Source of the DNA: Bacteroidota bacterium
Lineage (GTDB): Bacteria; Bacteroidota; Bacteroidia; Bacteroidales; Rikenellaceae
Assembly: GCA_023443765.1 (NCBI GenBank)
Contig: JAEZTA010000091.1
Span: 1 to 33,442, forward strand
Direction of reading: 5' to 3'
DNA: 33,442 bases
Part shown: in pieces, positions 32,954-33,442 of the stretch
Position numbering within the stretch: the stretch's first letter is position 1
Layout of the letters: each line of letters opens with the position of its first letter
Translations under genes and position numbers: made by a program
The notes under the pieces: model-generated
What the model was told of the DNA's origin: nothing
The model's database searches: none
The model's input: only the letters and a program-made list of their open reading frames with translations

Positions 32954-33442
32954 ATGAAACGATTTTCACATCTTCTGCTCTCCGTTGCCGCGGCCCTCGC
33001 AACAGCCTGCGGAGGTCCTTCGGGGCATGCCCTGGGCGATTTCACGACCGAAGTTTACACCCCGGCCTATGCCTCGGGGTTTGACATCCGCGGAACCGAA
33101 AAAGACGCCTCGACGCTCGTCACGGTCCGCAATCCGTGGCAGGGCGGCAGCAATGTCGAACAGCACCTGCTGATCCTGCGCGACGGCGCGAAAGCCCCCG
33201 CGAACTTCGACGGACAGGCCGTAAAAGCCCCCGTCCGCCACGTGGTCTGCATGTCGTCGAGCCATGTGGCGATGTTCGACGCCATCGGGCAGGTGAAACG
33301 TATCTCAGGAGTTTCGGGCATCGACTACATCTCGAATCCCTATGTCCAGGAACACCGTTTCTGCGGCGAGGTCCGCGACGTGGGCTACGATACGAACCTC
33401 AATTTCGAACTGCTCGCCGCCATGCGCCCCGACCTGCTGTTG
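32954..33442 (+). CDS. ABC transporter substrate-binding lipoprotein (iron-chelate/cobalamin type), 3' end cut by window edge
   Basis: Open from the ATG at 32954 to the window end, 163 residues, no stop. Signal peptide with lipobox ATAC (Cys19) followed by GGPSG. After about residue 60 it matches the class III periplasmic binding protein family (BtuF/FepB-like): APVRHVVCMSSSHVAMFDAIGQVKRISGVSG is the usual first lobe (residues about 97-127), then DYISNPYVQE, VRDVGYDTNLNFELLAAMRPDLLL, where the family normally reads vG....n.E.i..l.PDlVi. It probably delivers a siderophore, haem or cobalamin to a permease/ATPase pair encoded beyond the edge. It diverges from the tRNA and is unlikely to belong to the PUL. 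Confidence 0.87.
   Translation, partial: MKRFSHLLLSVAAALATACGGPSGHALGDFTTEVYTPAYASGFDIRGTEKDASTLVTVRNPWQGGSNVEQHLLILRDGAKAPANFDGQAVKAPVRHVVCMSSSHVAMFDAIGQVKRISGVSGIDYISNPYVQEHRFCGEVRDVGYDTNLNFELLAAMRPDLLL

Noticed and set aside
1..33442. CRISPR arrays, insertion sequences, prophage genes
   Set aside because: No regularly spaced repeats, transposase, integrase or phage-like gene was seen on either strand.

Overview
The window reads as one end of a polysaccharide utilisation locus (PUL) from a Bacteroidales genome. The evidence is tandem SusC/SusD pairs, an all-in-one hybrid two-component regulator, many lipoproteins with LxxC-type signals, and Bacteroidetes-style TAnnTTTG promoter boxes. The GC-rich coding sequence with AT-rich promoters suits an Alistipes-like (Rikenellaceae) organism better than a typical Bacteroides. 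That genus guess rests on composition only.

Layout. Almost everything is on the minus strand, so transcription runs from high to low coordinates. At the right edge, a plus-strand lipoprotein of an ABC importer (partial, 32954 to the edge) diverges from a tRNA-Pro(GGG) gene that has its own intrinsic terminator. Next comes a two-gene unit: a secreted FAD-dependent oxidoreductase with an N-terminal beta-sandwich (30521-32374), then a 1359-residue hybrid sensor/regulator (26408-30487) closed by a clear intrinsic terminator. A 354-base control region follows, holding a -7 box and a 10-bp direct repeat with a 21-bp period. It precedes three consecutive fimbrillin-family lipoproteins; the middle one is fused to a formylglycine-generating-enzyme-like domain without catalytic cysteines. 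After a 121-base gap with a large nested stem-loop come susC1-susD1, susC2-susD2, a short DUF1735 lipoprotein and a DUF1735-GH16 lipoprotein. A further hairpin precedes the enzyme block: GH2, a GH42/GH164-like enzyme, GH3, a GH5-like lipoprotein and a second GH3 that runs off the left edge.

How it probably works (inference from families). The surface DUF1735-GH16 endo-enzyme cuts a beta-glycan, and the SusD, DUF1735 and perhaps fimbrillin-like lipoproteins capture the fragments. The two SusC porins import oligosaccharides, and the periplasmic GH2, GH42/GH164-like, GH3 and GH5-like enzymes finish them. The hybrid regulator senses a fragment in the periplasm and activates the operon, plausibly at the direct repeat. 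GH16 plus two GH3 enzymes suggest a beta-1,3 or mixed beta-glucan. The GH2 and GH42/GH164-like enzymes imply beta-galactosyl or beta-mannosyl linkages as well, so the substrate is not settled.

The points most worth a second look are the fimbrillin block inside a PUL, the cysteine-less fimbrillin-FGE fusion, the possible operator, the nested hairpin at the susC1 leader and the family assignment of the 5848-7866 enzyme.
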